Positions 18,207-26,367 of a stretch of 64,000 bases of DNA are shown piece after piece; the first letter of the stretch is position 1; the number at the start of each line of letters is the position of its first letter. The DNA is from Planctomycetota bacterium (GTDB lineage: Bacteria > Planctomycetota > UBA11346). Position numbers and translations under genes: made by a program. The notes under the pieces are model-generated. The model did not search any database, was not told the DNA's origin, and worked only from the letters and a program-made list of their open reading frames with translations. The stretch lies in contig JADGDD010000004.1 in assembly GCA_016745075.1 (NCBI GenBank), positions 248,001 to 312,000 of the forward strand. The letters are read 5' to 3'.

Positions 18207-19349
18207 ATGGGCGAGGAAACCGTTTTTGTAAACTCAGTACGACGACAGGTCCTTATTGACCGTCATCGTGAAGCCATCTCTGAAATGGAAGGAAGCATCA
18301 GCAATACCTTCATGGCTAAGGATGTCGATCATCCCCGACTACAAGCCATGCTGGATGAGTTACATGAAGAGAGCGAACAACAACGCATTCAATCAACCGT
18401 CGACCTTATCGTTAAAGACCCGATCTTTAGCGCCCAGTGCCTCCAAGACGCTATTATAGATCACCTCTGCCTCCTACGTGAGAATAGCGGCATTGAGATT
18501 GCTACGCTGCAAATGCACTGCATTGGCGTATATAGACGTGTAAACAGCCTCTATGAGGCAGCAATCAACCATCATATGTCTATTACCGAACTCCGCGAGG
18601 TATCAGTAAAACTGTTGGACACGATTATCCATCCCAAAGAAGCACTCTTTGGCTCTCTCAGCTTGTCTGAGGCCGTTCCCTGTACTCTTGCCCGCCAAGA
18701 ATTTGTAATAGATACCATCAAAGCCATTCGCCTACTTGATCACGATAGTGAATGGGCCGACCTCAGTAATCCAGACTTTCTTCCTCGCTCTTTAGAAGAA
18801 CCGCTCGCCGACCTTCCCGATGAAGAACAAGCTGAAGAACGCAAATTTCGTTGTTCAGACTACGTTCGCAGTCAATTTTATAGAGCCCTCTTCCTCGACT
18901 ACTTCTCCATCGATGAGTTAGATCCAAGCGAGACAAAAGATTATGTAACCATACTCGATTGGTTCTGCGCCATACGCGACACTCCGCACCTCTTTCCATT
19001 TATGCAAGGCCAATCTGCCGAACAGAAAAACTATCGGCTGATTAAGTTGATCGACAAATTCATTCAAATTAATGAACTTTACCAGCGTGTAGAGGATGGC
19101 CGCACCAAATCTGCCTTTCATAGGCAGTTCCCAGAACTCACCAGTCGAGAAATTCTCAAATTATTGGCCAAAGAGAAGTACCCACCGATGAAGGTTGATG
19201 AAGTATTTATCACCTCAACCTTACTCTGCCCGTTTAGCGCTTTCGTTAACTGGATTCAAGAAAAGCATGCCACCGTTGATTTTGTCTTGCCGCCAGAGCC
19301 TCAACGACGGTCTCCCAACTCAGAATCCGCACGACAGGTCCGCCGATAA
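18207..19349 (+). CDS. Conserved-looking protein of unknown function, largely helical
   Basis: 380 residues that I do not recognise. No signal peptide or membrane segment. The sequence is rich in charged, helix-forming stretches (DRHREAISEMEGS, LDELHEESEQQRI) and has an acidic patch (LADLPDEEQAEERKF) near residue 210. The C-terminus is polar and probably disordered (PEPQRRSPNSESARQVRR). It looks like a soluble cytoplasmic helical protein. Its own promoter lies at 18145-18173, and a small basic-protein gene follows on the same strand, with a strong terminator after that gene, so the pair forms a two-gene transcription unit. Confidence 0.6.
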   Translation: MGEETVFVNSVRRQVLIDRHREAISEMEGSISNTFMAKDVDHPRLQAMLDELHEESEQQRIQSTVDLIVKDPIFSAQCLQDAIIDHLCLLRENSGIEIATLQMHCIGVYRRVNSLYEAAINHHMSITELREVSVKLLDTIIHPKEALFGSLSLSEAVPCTLARQEFVIDTIKAIRLLDHDSEWADLSNPDFLPRSLEEPLADLPDEEQAEERKFRCSDYVRSQFYRALFLDYFSIDELDPSETKDYVTILDWFCAIRDTPHLFPFMQGQSAEQKNYRLIKLIDKFIQINELYQRVEDGRTKSAFHRQFPELTSREILKLLAKEKYPPMKVDEVFITSTLLCPFSAFVNWIQEKHATVDFVLPPEPQRRSPNSESARQVRR

Positions 19350-19409
19350 AAAACTTGCAATATGCTGGTGCGTCATAGAGTGCGCGCCCTACTAATTGGG
19401 AGAGATATT

Positions 19410-19655
19410 ATGGCCTGCGGACTACGCCGAAAGATACGCCTCGATTCACGACGCGATAACCAAAAAAACACTCGTAACGAAAACGGTGTCATTAAAGCGA
19501 AAGAACGCGTACGTCGCGACATTCGCATTATAGAAAAGATCAAAGCTACTTCAAATGAAGACTACAGCCCTGAAGTCAAAAGCTGGATTAGCGCTGCTAC
19601 TGGCAAAACATTTCGTCAAGTAACTGCTGACGATATCAAGCAACTTATTGCTTAA
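19410..19655 (+). CDS. Small basic protein of unknown function
   Basis: 81 residues from the ATG at 19410, preceded by GGGAGAG. The upstream half is very basic (CGLRRKIRLDSRRDNQ and KAKERVRRD), the downstream half is mixed (ATGKTFRQVTADDIKQL). An earlier in-frame start at 19362 overlaps a possible -10 element and has no ribosome site. The charge pattern would suit a nucleic-acid-binding protein, but no family is recognised. It is the last gene before a strong terminator. Confidence 0.55.
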   Translation: MACGLRRKIRLDSRRDNQKNTRNENGVIKAKERVRRDIRIIEKIKATSNEDYSPEVKSWISAATGKTFRQVTADDIKQLIA

Positions 19656-19681
19656 AGAGCCATAACACAAAAATGTTTCAT

Positions 19682-19716
19682 AAAAAGAGCTAGGACATAA
19701 AGTCCTAGCTCTTTTT
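19682..19716 (+). terminator. Rho-independent terminator of the 18207-19655 unit
   Basis: A perfect 10-bp stem (19687-19696 with 19702-19711), a 5-base ATAAA loop and flanking A5/T5 runs that extend the pairing to 15 bp. Because both runs are present it can work in both directions. Confidence 0.9.
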
Positions 19717-19732
19717 CGTGCAAGCTTTTAAG

Positions 19733-19748
19733 GCCAGCTTAAGCTGGC
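19733..19748. repeat. Perfect 16-bp palindrome between two terminators
   Basis: GCCAGCTTAAGCTGGC is fully self-complementary with no loop. It is flanked by two direct copies of GCAAGCTTT (19720-19728 and 19766-19774). It lies between two facing terminators in a non-coding stretch; its role is unknown. Confidence 0.6.
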
Positions 19749-19788
19749 ACCCCACCACCTTACACGCAAGCTTTGCTCGAAACCATGA

Positions 19789-19823
19789 AAAAAGGCGACA
19801 CCCTCTATGGATGCCGCCTTTTT
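19789..19823 (-). terminator. Rho-independent terminator of the porin gene
   Basis: On the minus strand, AAAAAGGCG pairs with CGCCTTTTT, and the stem continues inward through CA/TG and CC/GG with two G-T pairs to a short ATAGA loop. It lies 26 bases after the porin stop and ends in a T-run in the porin's direction. Confidence 0.85.
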
Positions 19824-19848
19824 ATTTGCGCTAGCTAAACGCTTTAGA

Positions 19849-20973
19849 TTAGAAGTTCAGTTGGTGTTGCACACGGAAGATACCTGCGTCACCATCACCA
19901 TCTTCTGGGGTATAGTTGGTGTATGAAATTTGCAGTTTATTGTTATGACCATCAAAATAGATGTTTGCACCAAGATCGAAATACGTGCCTGAAGCGCCGC
20001 CTTCTTCGTCATAAACACCATTCTCATCGTCGTTGTCTGTATCATTGTCAACGATGGCAATGCGTAATGCTGGTTCAACAATCATGTCATCCATAGGGAT
20101 TGCCCAACCTGCCTGAGCACTGATTGCAAGAGAATCAGTACCTTTTCCCTTGTAGTCTGAGGCAGTTACAAGGTCAACGTTAGCGCTTAATTGGTTCCAG
20201 TGAACATTGTAGTCAAGGTTTATGGCGGTCCAATCGTCATTGTCATCACTACCGTCTGTTTTACTCGCAAAACCAAGCCCAGCAACGTGTTCAAAGCCAT
20301 CTTTACCAAGGAAACTTTCTTTACGCTTCTTCATGGTCCACTCTTCAGAAAGGGAAGACTCTACGCGAACAGTAAAAAGAACGTCATTGTTATCTTTACC
20401 GTTCTCTTCCATTTCTTGGTAGTCAGCATTAACTTTGAATAATGGTGCTTTTAACTCGTAAGCCAAGCCCATGCCACGTGAGTTTACACCAGAAGCAAGT
20501 GGGTTACGGCCTGTTGCAAAAAGTCGACGACTTGAACTATCATATTCAGCAGAAGCCATGCGCACCTTATCAATACCAGCTTTCACTGTGCTTTTGATAT
20601 CGCCACTTTTGAAGCTGTGGGATACCCACGCGTAACGAACATGGGTATCTGTATCACCACGGTCTTCGTTAGCCGCCATTTCGTCAGCCATGAGGGTCAG
20701 GTTAAATTTCGTGTTGTCTTGATACTTACCCTTAAGATACAAACGAGCGCGACGGACCATCAAGTTCACATCCTGAGCATTTGTAGTAGCAGCACCTTCC
20801 CAGATATCATAATCTGCACCAGACGCATCTTTAGCACTAGCAAGTTCAAGGCGAGTTTGCAGACGCATGCTCATTTTGAGTTCTACGTCATCATTTACTT
20901 TTACAGCTGCTTGTGCAGAAATTGCAGTAGCGGCGAGAAGCCCAAGGGTTGGGACTATGGTTTGTGCGTGCAT
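19849..20973 (-). CDS. Outer-membrane porin, phosphate-selective porin O/P-like
   Basis: 374 residues from the ATG at 20973, which follows AAAGGAG. A signal peptide ends at ISAQA-AVKVND. The mature protein is built of alternating amphipathic strands and acidic turns (NDTDNDDENG, TPEDGDGDAG) and ends RVQHQLNF, with the terminal aromatic typical of beta-barrels inserted by BamA. The pattern and the motif VRRARLYLKGKY resemble the porin O/P group. It would allow passage of anions or small solutes across the outer membrane. It is monocistronic: its own terminator follows and HlyD-like genes diverge from it. It is direct evidence for an outer membrane. Confidence 0.8.
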   Translation of the reverse strand: MHAQTIVPTLGLLAATAISAQAAVKVNDDVELKMSMRLQTRLELASAKDASGADYDIWEGAATTNAQDVNLMVRRARLYLKGKYQDNTKFNLTLMADEMAANEDRGDTDTHVRYAWVSHSFKSGDIKSTVKAGIDKVRMASAEYDSSSRRLFATGRNPLASGVNSRGMGLAYELKAPLFKVNADYQEMEENGKDNNDVLFTVRVESSLSEEWTMKKRKESFLGKDGFEHVAGLGFASKTDGSDDNDDWTAINLDYNVHWNQLSANVDLVTASDYKGKGTDSLAISAQAGWAIPMDDMIVEPALRIAIVDNDTDNDDENGVYDEEGGASGTYFDLGANIYFDGHNNKLQISYTNYTPEDGDGDAGIFRVQHQLNF

Positions 20974-21074
20974 GTATTCTCCTTTACACATTCACTGTTG
21001 ATCCGCGAAGTCTACCAGCCTCAATCTTTACGCAAAAAAATAGATCTTTATTTTTCTTCACATTCATATCCAGC

Positions 21075-21102
21075 TTGCGAATACCATCAATTCTGATATA
21101 TG
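21075..21102 (+). promoter_or_regulatory. Candidate sigma-70 promoter of the envelope-glycan module
   Basis: TTGCGA (21075-21080), a 16-base spacer and TATATG (21097-21102), about 75 bases before the first HlyD-like gene, inside the 202-base region shared with the divergent porin gene. Hexamers are fair rather than strong. Confidence 0.35.
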
Positions 21103-21175
21103 GGCTGTGACATTTGCATAAATAGCGCGGCCTGCTTCATCAGTCGCATCAGTTGAAACGAATACGAGAGACTCT

Positions 21176-23203
21176 ATGTCTGACGAAATTGGCAGCGGAA
21201 AACAAGACATCTTTATTGATGATGAAGATTTACTGCCCGTAGAACCTGTTGGAGAGATACTCTCCCATATTATTGATGACCAAACCACCAGAAAACGCAG
21301 AAGAGAATCAGAGTCGCTGGTCAAAAAGGATAGTTCTCAGGTTTTATCACCGACTACCCTACCACCGACCAGTACCGATCGCACAACATCTCAGTACGCC
21401 CCATCTTCAGCAGATACACAATCAGAACTGAAAGCACTCAGTGTTGAACCAGGCGCAGAACAGTCTGGCCTTCAACCAGCCAACACCCTTGATGCTCGGC
21501 TTCAGCACCTTGAAGATGAGCTCAAAGAGACCAAACGTGTACTCGCTCTCGAAAGAAAGCGCACTCATATTCTGGAAGAACGGCTCACAGATCGGCATAG
21601 CAACCCAAATATCCGACCTGGCACACGCTCAAACAGGAAATCATCGGCAAGTGGAGACGACACCTTAGACAATAGTGGTGATGACAGCGGCAAGTCTTCA
21701 CGCAACCGCATTCGTGCACTCAAAAAAGAGATCACACGACAAGTCACCAGAAAAACTTCACATCATAATTCAGACGAAACCCACTCGTCTTTCATTGACC
21801 CAGATGATGTTGATCCAGACGAAGTAAGCCTAACAGCCAGACTCTATACAGATGACTTACTTACCACCAAATTAGAACAGCTTGAACATCGACTTGATGA
21901 CATGACAGGGAAATTTCTTACCGCACAAGAATCTCTGGAAACAGCCCTTACTGGCCGTGTTGAACAACCAACCGCCATGACAACCGCCACCACTCCAACC
22001 CATGCTGGCACCAACTCTCGTCAGAACCTGCTCGCCCTGCCTATCGTAGCAGCAATCATTGCTGGTATCTGGTGGGGAGTTACTGCCCTACAACCCATTC
22101 AGAGTGAATACGCACTGGTTAATGCCGTTACCTCATCTGTCTCCGCTAACATTAGTGGACGATTGAGTGAATTACGCTGTAATGCTGGTGATACCGTACA
22201 AGCAGATAGCGTCCTCGGCATTATCAGTAATTCCACCGTTGATACGACCAAACTCGAAAGCCTTGAAGCTCTCCATAAAAAATGGACACAAAGTAAAATA
22301 TCCCTAGAAGATGACCTACGTATTCAACAGGAAGAAGAGCTTTCACTGATCAACTCACTGGAAAACATGCGGCAAAACCAAGTTGAACGGTCTCGAAGAA
22401 CGATTGAGTCCATACAGGAACGAATCACTGCAATTAATGAACAATTAACTGAAATCATTAACGCAGAATCGGATTCTCATGCCCATATTACCCCCACCGT
22501 TGGCGACCTACTCTTTGAATCACTGAACATCACCCCCCCAGTAAACTCTGAAAGCCAACGCAATGCTGAGAACACCAACCTTCTCAAACAAAACGCAGCG
22601 CTCCAACAAGAACGAGCTGCCCTTGCCACTGAACGTAAAAGACTTTCTAACCTACTCAGCGAAAACGGTGGCAAGATAGCATCTCCGCTCTTGTATAGCC
22701 GCATCCAAACAATTCAACGCCGCACAGAAAAGCTCCGGCTACACTACGATGACCTGACCGCCAAAATTGAACTCACAGCACTCGACATTCAAGCTGAGCA
22801 ACTCAAAATATCGAAAATAAGCGAAGCCAAAATCCTTGCGCCACAAGATGGCTACATCCTCCGTACCATTGGAAACCAAGGGCAATACCTCTCACAAGGT
22901 AACACTATTTTTGAGATAGTAAGCCCAGATGACATTATTATTGAAGCCGCTGTCGATAAGAAATTTCACGACCAACTCTCTCCTGGTGGAAGCGTCGAAG
23001 TCAATATCCAGGGCATTCCACGCACCATGACCGGACAAATTAGCATGCTGAACGAAAGTCGCTCCCATTTGTCCAACTTTGCCCAACCACTTAAAGGCTT
23101 TAACTCCTCCCACATCCGCGTACTCATACGCCTCTCAGGAAGCCGTCTCGACCCACACCTCATTGGCAAACGAGTAAAAGTATCCTTCCTAGAAGATTTT
23201 TAA
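21176..23203 (+). CDS. HlyD-like membrane-fusion (periplasmic adaptor) protein with long cytoplasmic N-terminus
   Basis: 675 residues. Residues 1-~280 are cytoplasmic: an acidic start, a coiled coil (about 105-140, LQHLEDELKETKRVLALER) and a Ser/Lys/Arg-rich low-complexity part. One membrane segment follows at ~285-303 (LLALPIVAAIIAGIWWG). The periplasmic part starts with a split lipoyl half (VSANISGRLSELRCNAGDTV), then a long helical hairpin (about 355-540), then the second lipoyl half (ILAPQDGYILRTIGNQGQYL) and a beta-barrel domain (VEVNIQGIPRTMTGQI). That is the HlyD/EmrA/Alg44 adaptor plan. No PilZ motif is visible in the N-terminus. It is the first of four or five genes on one strand ending with a GT2 synthase. 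Confidence 0.85.
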   Translation: MSDEIGSGKQDIFIDDEDLLPVEPVGEILSHIIDDQTTRKRRRESESLVKKDSSQVLSPTTLPPTSTDRTTSQYAPSSADTQSELKALSVEPGAEQSGLQPANTLDARLQHLEDELKETKRVLALERKRTHILEERLTDRHSNPNIRPGTRSNRKSSASGDDTLDNSGDDSGKSSRNRIRALKKEITRQVTRKTSHHNSDETHSSFIDPDDVDPDEVSLTARLYTDDLLTTKLEQLEHRLDDMTGKFLTAQESLETALTGRVEQPTAMTTATTPTHAGTNSRQNLLALPIVAAIIAGIWWGVTALQPIQSEYALVNAVTSSVSANISGRLSELRCNAGDTVQADSVLGIISNSTVDTTKLESLEALHKKWTQSKISLEDDLRIQQEEELSLINSLENMRQNQVERSRRTIESIQERITAINEQLTEIINAESDSHAHITPTVGDLLFESLNITPPVNSESQRNAENTNLLKQNAALQQERAALATERKRLSNLLSENGGKIASPLLYSRIQTIQRRTEKLRLHYDDLTAKIELTALDIQAEQLKISKISEAKILAPQDGYILRTIGNQGQYLSQGNTIFEIVSPDDIIIEAAVDKKFHDQLSPGGSVEVNIQGIPRTMTGQISMLNESRSHLSNFAQPLKGFNSSHIRVLIRLSGSRLDPHLIGKRVKVSFLEDF

Positions 23204-23248
23204 CATCTCAGTTTAACAACAGCTGACGCATCCGTTTCAGATGCTCCA

Positions 23249-23265
23249 TTGGCAAGATTTCAGCT
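23249..23265 (+). promoter_or_regulatory. Candidate sigma-54 promoter before the LamG lipoprotein gene
   Basis: TTGGCAAGATTTCAGCT has GG and GC separated by exactly 10 bases and matches 11 of the 14 defined positions of the -24/-12 consensus; the mismatches include both T residues of the -12 TTGC. It lies about 46 bases before the ATG at 23311. A sigma-54 activator is encoded at 14437-15858. A chance match cannot be excluded. Confidence 0.3.
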
Positions 23266-23310
23266 TGTGCTCCGTGTGTAACACGGTAGATATGGGTATG
23301 GAGCTCTATT

Positions 23311-26300
23311 ATGAGAAACAGATATAGTATGCCGTGTAAGCTAGCTTTCCCTAAGCAGCCGCGCCGCAACCATCTTGCCAGCCTACTTTTCGGGACTGGT
23401 CTTGCCCTCTTTTCTGCTGGCTGTGGAGGAGGATCTTCCGACACAACAAGCACTAGTGCTACAACAAATACAGCAGCAGAAACACGTATGCCCTCGATTC
23501 TTAGCGGTGCCCTACCAGACAGTTTCGCACCTGTTGCGGTAGCTGAATGGTCCTTCGATGAAGGAACAGGCAGCACTGCCGCTGATAGTAGTGGCAACAA
23601 CTATACGGCTACACTCGCTGCCACGACATGGGCCACGGGGCAAAATGCTCAGTGCACTGTTCTTGACGCAAACTCGGAAATAACGGTTGATACAAACGCC
23701 AACAGCGGCCTTGCCTTAACAACCGTTACCATTGCTGCATGGGTTAAAATTGCAGACCCTGATGCCAATTCGTTCCAACGCATTATCTCAAAAAAATCGG
23801 TATGGACCGACGCTGATGGTTACGAACTGGAATACAACCCTGCGCAGAATGTATTAAACTTTATTGGCGGTAACGCTACCGTAGCTATCGCCAACAACGT
23901 AGACCTTGATACAAACTGGCACCACATTGCTGTAGTAGCACAAGGTAATTCAGCAACACTCTACCTTGATGGCTTCAACGTTTCCAATAACACTTACATA
24001 GACCCACTTGTTGCTGGCTCCGCTCCACTTCGGATTGGTTCTGATGGTTCGGGCGCAAGCACATTTGCTGGCTCTTTAGATACGGTTCAAATCTTTGATC
24101 AAGCACTCAATAGTGCACAGGTACAATCACTCGCAGGTGTGAGTATTACAGGTCAATACACTAGTGACGCAGATGGACTTGTTGCCCAGTGGCTCTTTGA
24201 CGAAAATACTGGCACCACCACAGAAGATCAAACAGTCAACAACCACGATGGCTTGCTCAACAATGCCACATGGGCACCTGGCCATGAAGGTGCAGGCATA
24301 CAATTCACCACGAATTCCAGCACTGTTCGAGTCAATAACGGTGAAGAACTTGCTATTTCTGGAGCACTATCTTTGGCTGCTTGGGTACGTATTAGCGACC
24401 CTGAACAAAATGACTACATGCGGATTATTTCCAAAAAATACGGCTGGGATGCACCGGCTGGCTTTGAGTTAGAGTACAATCCCGCAAGCAATGCGCTCAA
24501 CCTCCTCTCTAGTGGCAACGACATGGCCACTGCGTGGGTCGATCTTGATACCGAATGGCATCACATCGTAGCGACAATTGATGGCACAACTGCTCATATC
24601 TATCTTGATGGCGTTGATGTAACTGCTGACAACAGCGTTAATGCATTAGTCACTTCATCTGAAGCACTCTTTATTGGCCGCCACAGCCTTGGTGGAGCAA
24701 ACTTCAATGGCACTCTTGATGACATACGTATCTATGACAAAGCCCTCAGCGGAGAAGAAGTCAGCAAACTGAGAAGAGAACATAGCGGACTGATTGCTCA
24801 TTGGTCATTCGACTCAGTTGGTACCTCATCAGAGATTATTGATGAAACAGGGCATGGTCTTGATGGGACACTGACTGCGAGTGCAAGCCTTACCAGCGGC
24901 TCAGTCAACCAAGGCTATCAAGGAACACCAGTTTATGGTGATTCTATGTTAGTGAACACGGATACACCTGAACTAGCTATTGCTGGAAAACTAAGCCTCA
25001 CCGCTTGGATATATCCAAATAGTTCTGCTGGAGATAGCTACATGCGCGTCATCTCCAAAAAAGGCATTTGGGACAGAGACAACGGCTACGAACTTGAATA
25101 TAATCCAGGGTTGAAAAGATTAACTGTGATTGGTTCTGGTGGCGATACTGCTTCCGTTACTATAGATCTTAATGATGCGTGGCATCATGTTGTGGCCAGC
25201 GTAGACGGAAGTTCATGTGCTATTTATGTTGACGGTATATTACGCGTTGATGACAGTAGCATATCTCCTGTTGTTGCCGGTGCTGATGATTTTGCTGTTG
25301 CTGGTAATGCAAATGGTGGCGATCACTGGTCTGGTATGCTTGATGAAATCAGAGTATACGATTATGCCCTAACTCTTGAACAAGCCCTTGATACCTATGC
25401 AGATGGAAATCAACCAAGCGGCACCGCACGTATTCAAACACCATATGATGGCGCAGTGCTTACTGCTAATACAGATATAGCCCTCTCTGTTGGCGCTATC
25501 GATGAAAATGACGCTGACATTGCTGCGACTGGTTCATGGAGTTCAGACAGTTTGAGTGGGATCTTTGCCACAGGTAAACAATACACCATAACAGACGGTC
25601 TACCGGTTGGCCGCCATGAGCTGACCTACACCGTTACCACCAGCCAAAGCGCTGTTCTTACCCACACAGTAACCGTAACTATTGCTGATGGTGTCCTCTT
25701 GGATGTTTCAGGCATGGATCACGATGGTGGTCTGGTTAATGGTGCCACTATTGTGAGCGACCCTGAACGTGGTGATGTTCTGTCTTTCACTAAGGGTGCT
25801 TACATAGATAGCTTTACTGATGGCGAATTCTTAAATGGTCTAGATGAGGTCACTATTGGCATGTGGATTAAGTCAAACAAAACCAACATAGATCAAGGCT
25901 TCGTTAAAGCGAACGACTACAACAAAAATACGAAGAGCCTCTATATGCGTTACGATAAAAACGGTAGCAATGGTAACAGTAAAGAAGTAATCAAAGCCAA
26001 TATCACCACAACTGGCGAACGCCTTAAAATTGAATCTTCTATTGAACAACAAACAACAGAATGGCAGCATGTACTTATGACATGGAGCAGCGGTGATCGT
26101 ATTCACCTTTACATTAATGGTGTAGAAGATGAGCCAAGCTACCATAATGGCAGTACCGTTGGTGTGACTAAAGATGCGACGAACTTTGTCATTGGCCGCT
26201 CAGTGAAAGATACCACCCAAAACAGAGGCTGGGAAGGTTTGATTGATGACGTGCGTGTATATTCACGTTCCGTTAGTGCCAGCGAAGTTACTAACATTGT

Positions 26301-26367
26301 TTCTGACCCAGATACAGCTCCGAAGCCAGATCTTCTACATTGGCTTGTTGTTGGAGGTAATGGTTGA
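23311..26367 (+). CDS. Large lipoprotein with four LamG/concanavalin-like domains
   Basis: 1018 residues. A basic start and hydrophobic stretch end at LFSAGC (Cys38), a likely though imperfect lipobox, followed by a Ser/Thr linker. Three similar ~200-residue LamG-type jelly rolls follow (about 77-276, 290-488, 492-690), each starting with a VAEWSFDEGTG-like strand, containing a RIISKK...ELEYNP block and ending in an LDDIRIYDKAL-like segment. Residues ~695-790 look Ig-like, and a more diverged fourth LamG follows (about 795-1000). LamG domains bind glycans or act as adhesive modules. Placed between two HlyD-like genes and before a glycan synthase, it may capture or anchor the polymer. The stop overlaps the next start by 3 bases. 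Confidence 0.85.
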   Translation: MRNRYSMPCKLAFPKQPRRNHLASLLFGTGLALFSAGCGGGSSDTTSTSATTNTAAETRMPSILSGALPDSFAPVAVAEWSFDEGTGSTAADSSGNNYTATLAATTWATGQNAQCTVLDANSEITVDTNANSGLALTTVTIAAWVKIADPDANSFQRIISKKSVWTDADGYELEYNPAQNVLNFIGGNATVAIANNVDLDTNWHHIAVVAQGNSATLYLDGFNVSNNTYIDPLVAGSAPLRIGSDGSGASTFAGSLDTVQIFDQALNSAQVQSLAGVSITGQYTSDADGLVAQWLFDENTGTTTEDQTVNNHDGLLNNATWAPGHEGAGIQFTTNSSTVRVNNGEELAISGALSLAAWVRISDPEQNDYMRIISKKYGWDAPAGFELEYNPASNALNLLSSGNDMATAWVDLDTEWHHIVATIDGTTAHIYLDGVDVTADNSVNALVTSSEALFIGRHSLGGANFNGTLDDIRIYDKALSGEEVSKLRREHSGLIAHWSFDSVGTSSEIIDETGHGLDGTLTASASLTSGSVNQGYQGTPVYGDSMLVNTDTPELAIAGKLSLTAWIYPNSSAGDSYMRVISKKGIWDRDNGYELEYNPGLKRLTVIGSGGDTASVTIDLNDAWHHVVASVDGSSCAIYVDGILRVDDSSISPVVAGADDFAVAGNANGGDHWSGMLDEIRVYDYALTLEQALDTYADGNQPSGTARIQTPYDGAVLTANTDIALSVGAIDENDADIAATGSWSSDSLSGIFATGKQYTITDGLPVGRHELTYTVTTSQSAVLTHTVTVTIADGVLLDVSGMDHDGGLVNGATIVSDPERGDVLSFTKGAYIDSFTDGEFLNGLDEVTIGMWIKSNKTNIDQGFVKANDYNKNTKSLYMRYDKNGSNGNSKEVIKANITTTGERLKIESSIEQQTTEWQHVLMTWSSGDRIHLYINGVEDEPSYHNGSTVGVTKDATNFVIGRSVKDTTQNRGWEGLIDDVRVYSRSVSASEVTNIVSDPDTAPKPDLLHWLVVGGNG

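Noticed and set aside
21098..21116. Sigma-54-like motif (TGGGC...TTTGC) before the first HlyD-like gene
   Set aside because: The GG to GC spacing is 11 bases, not 10; sigma-54 promoters tolerate almost no change in spacing.
21176..22030. PilZ domain in the N-terminus of the first HlyD-like protein, as in Alg44
   Set aside because: No RxxxR followed by (D/N)xSxxG at a suitable distance could be found; the region is coiled coil and low complexity.
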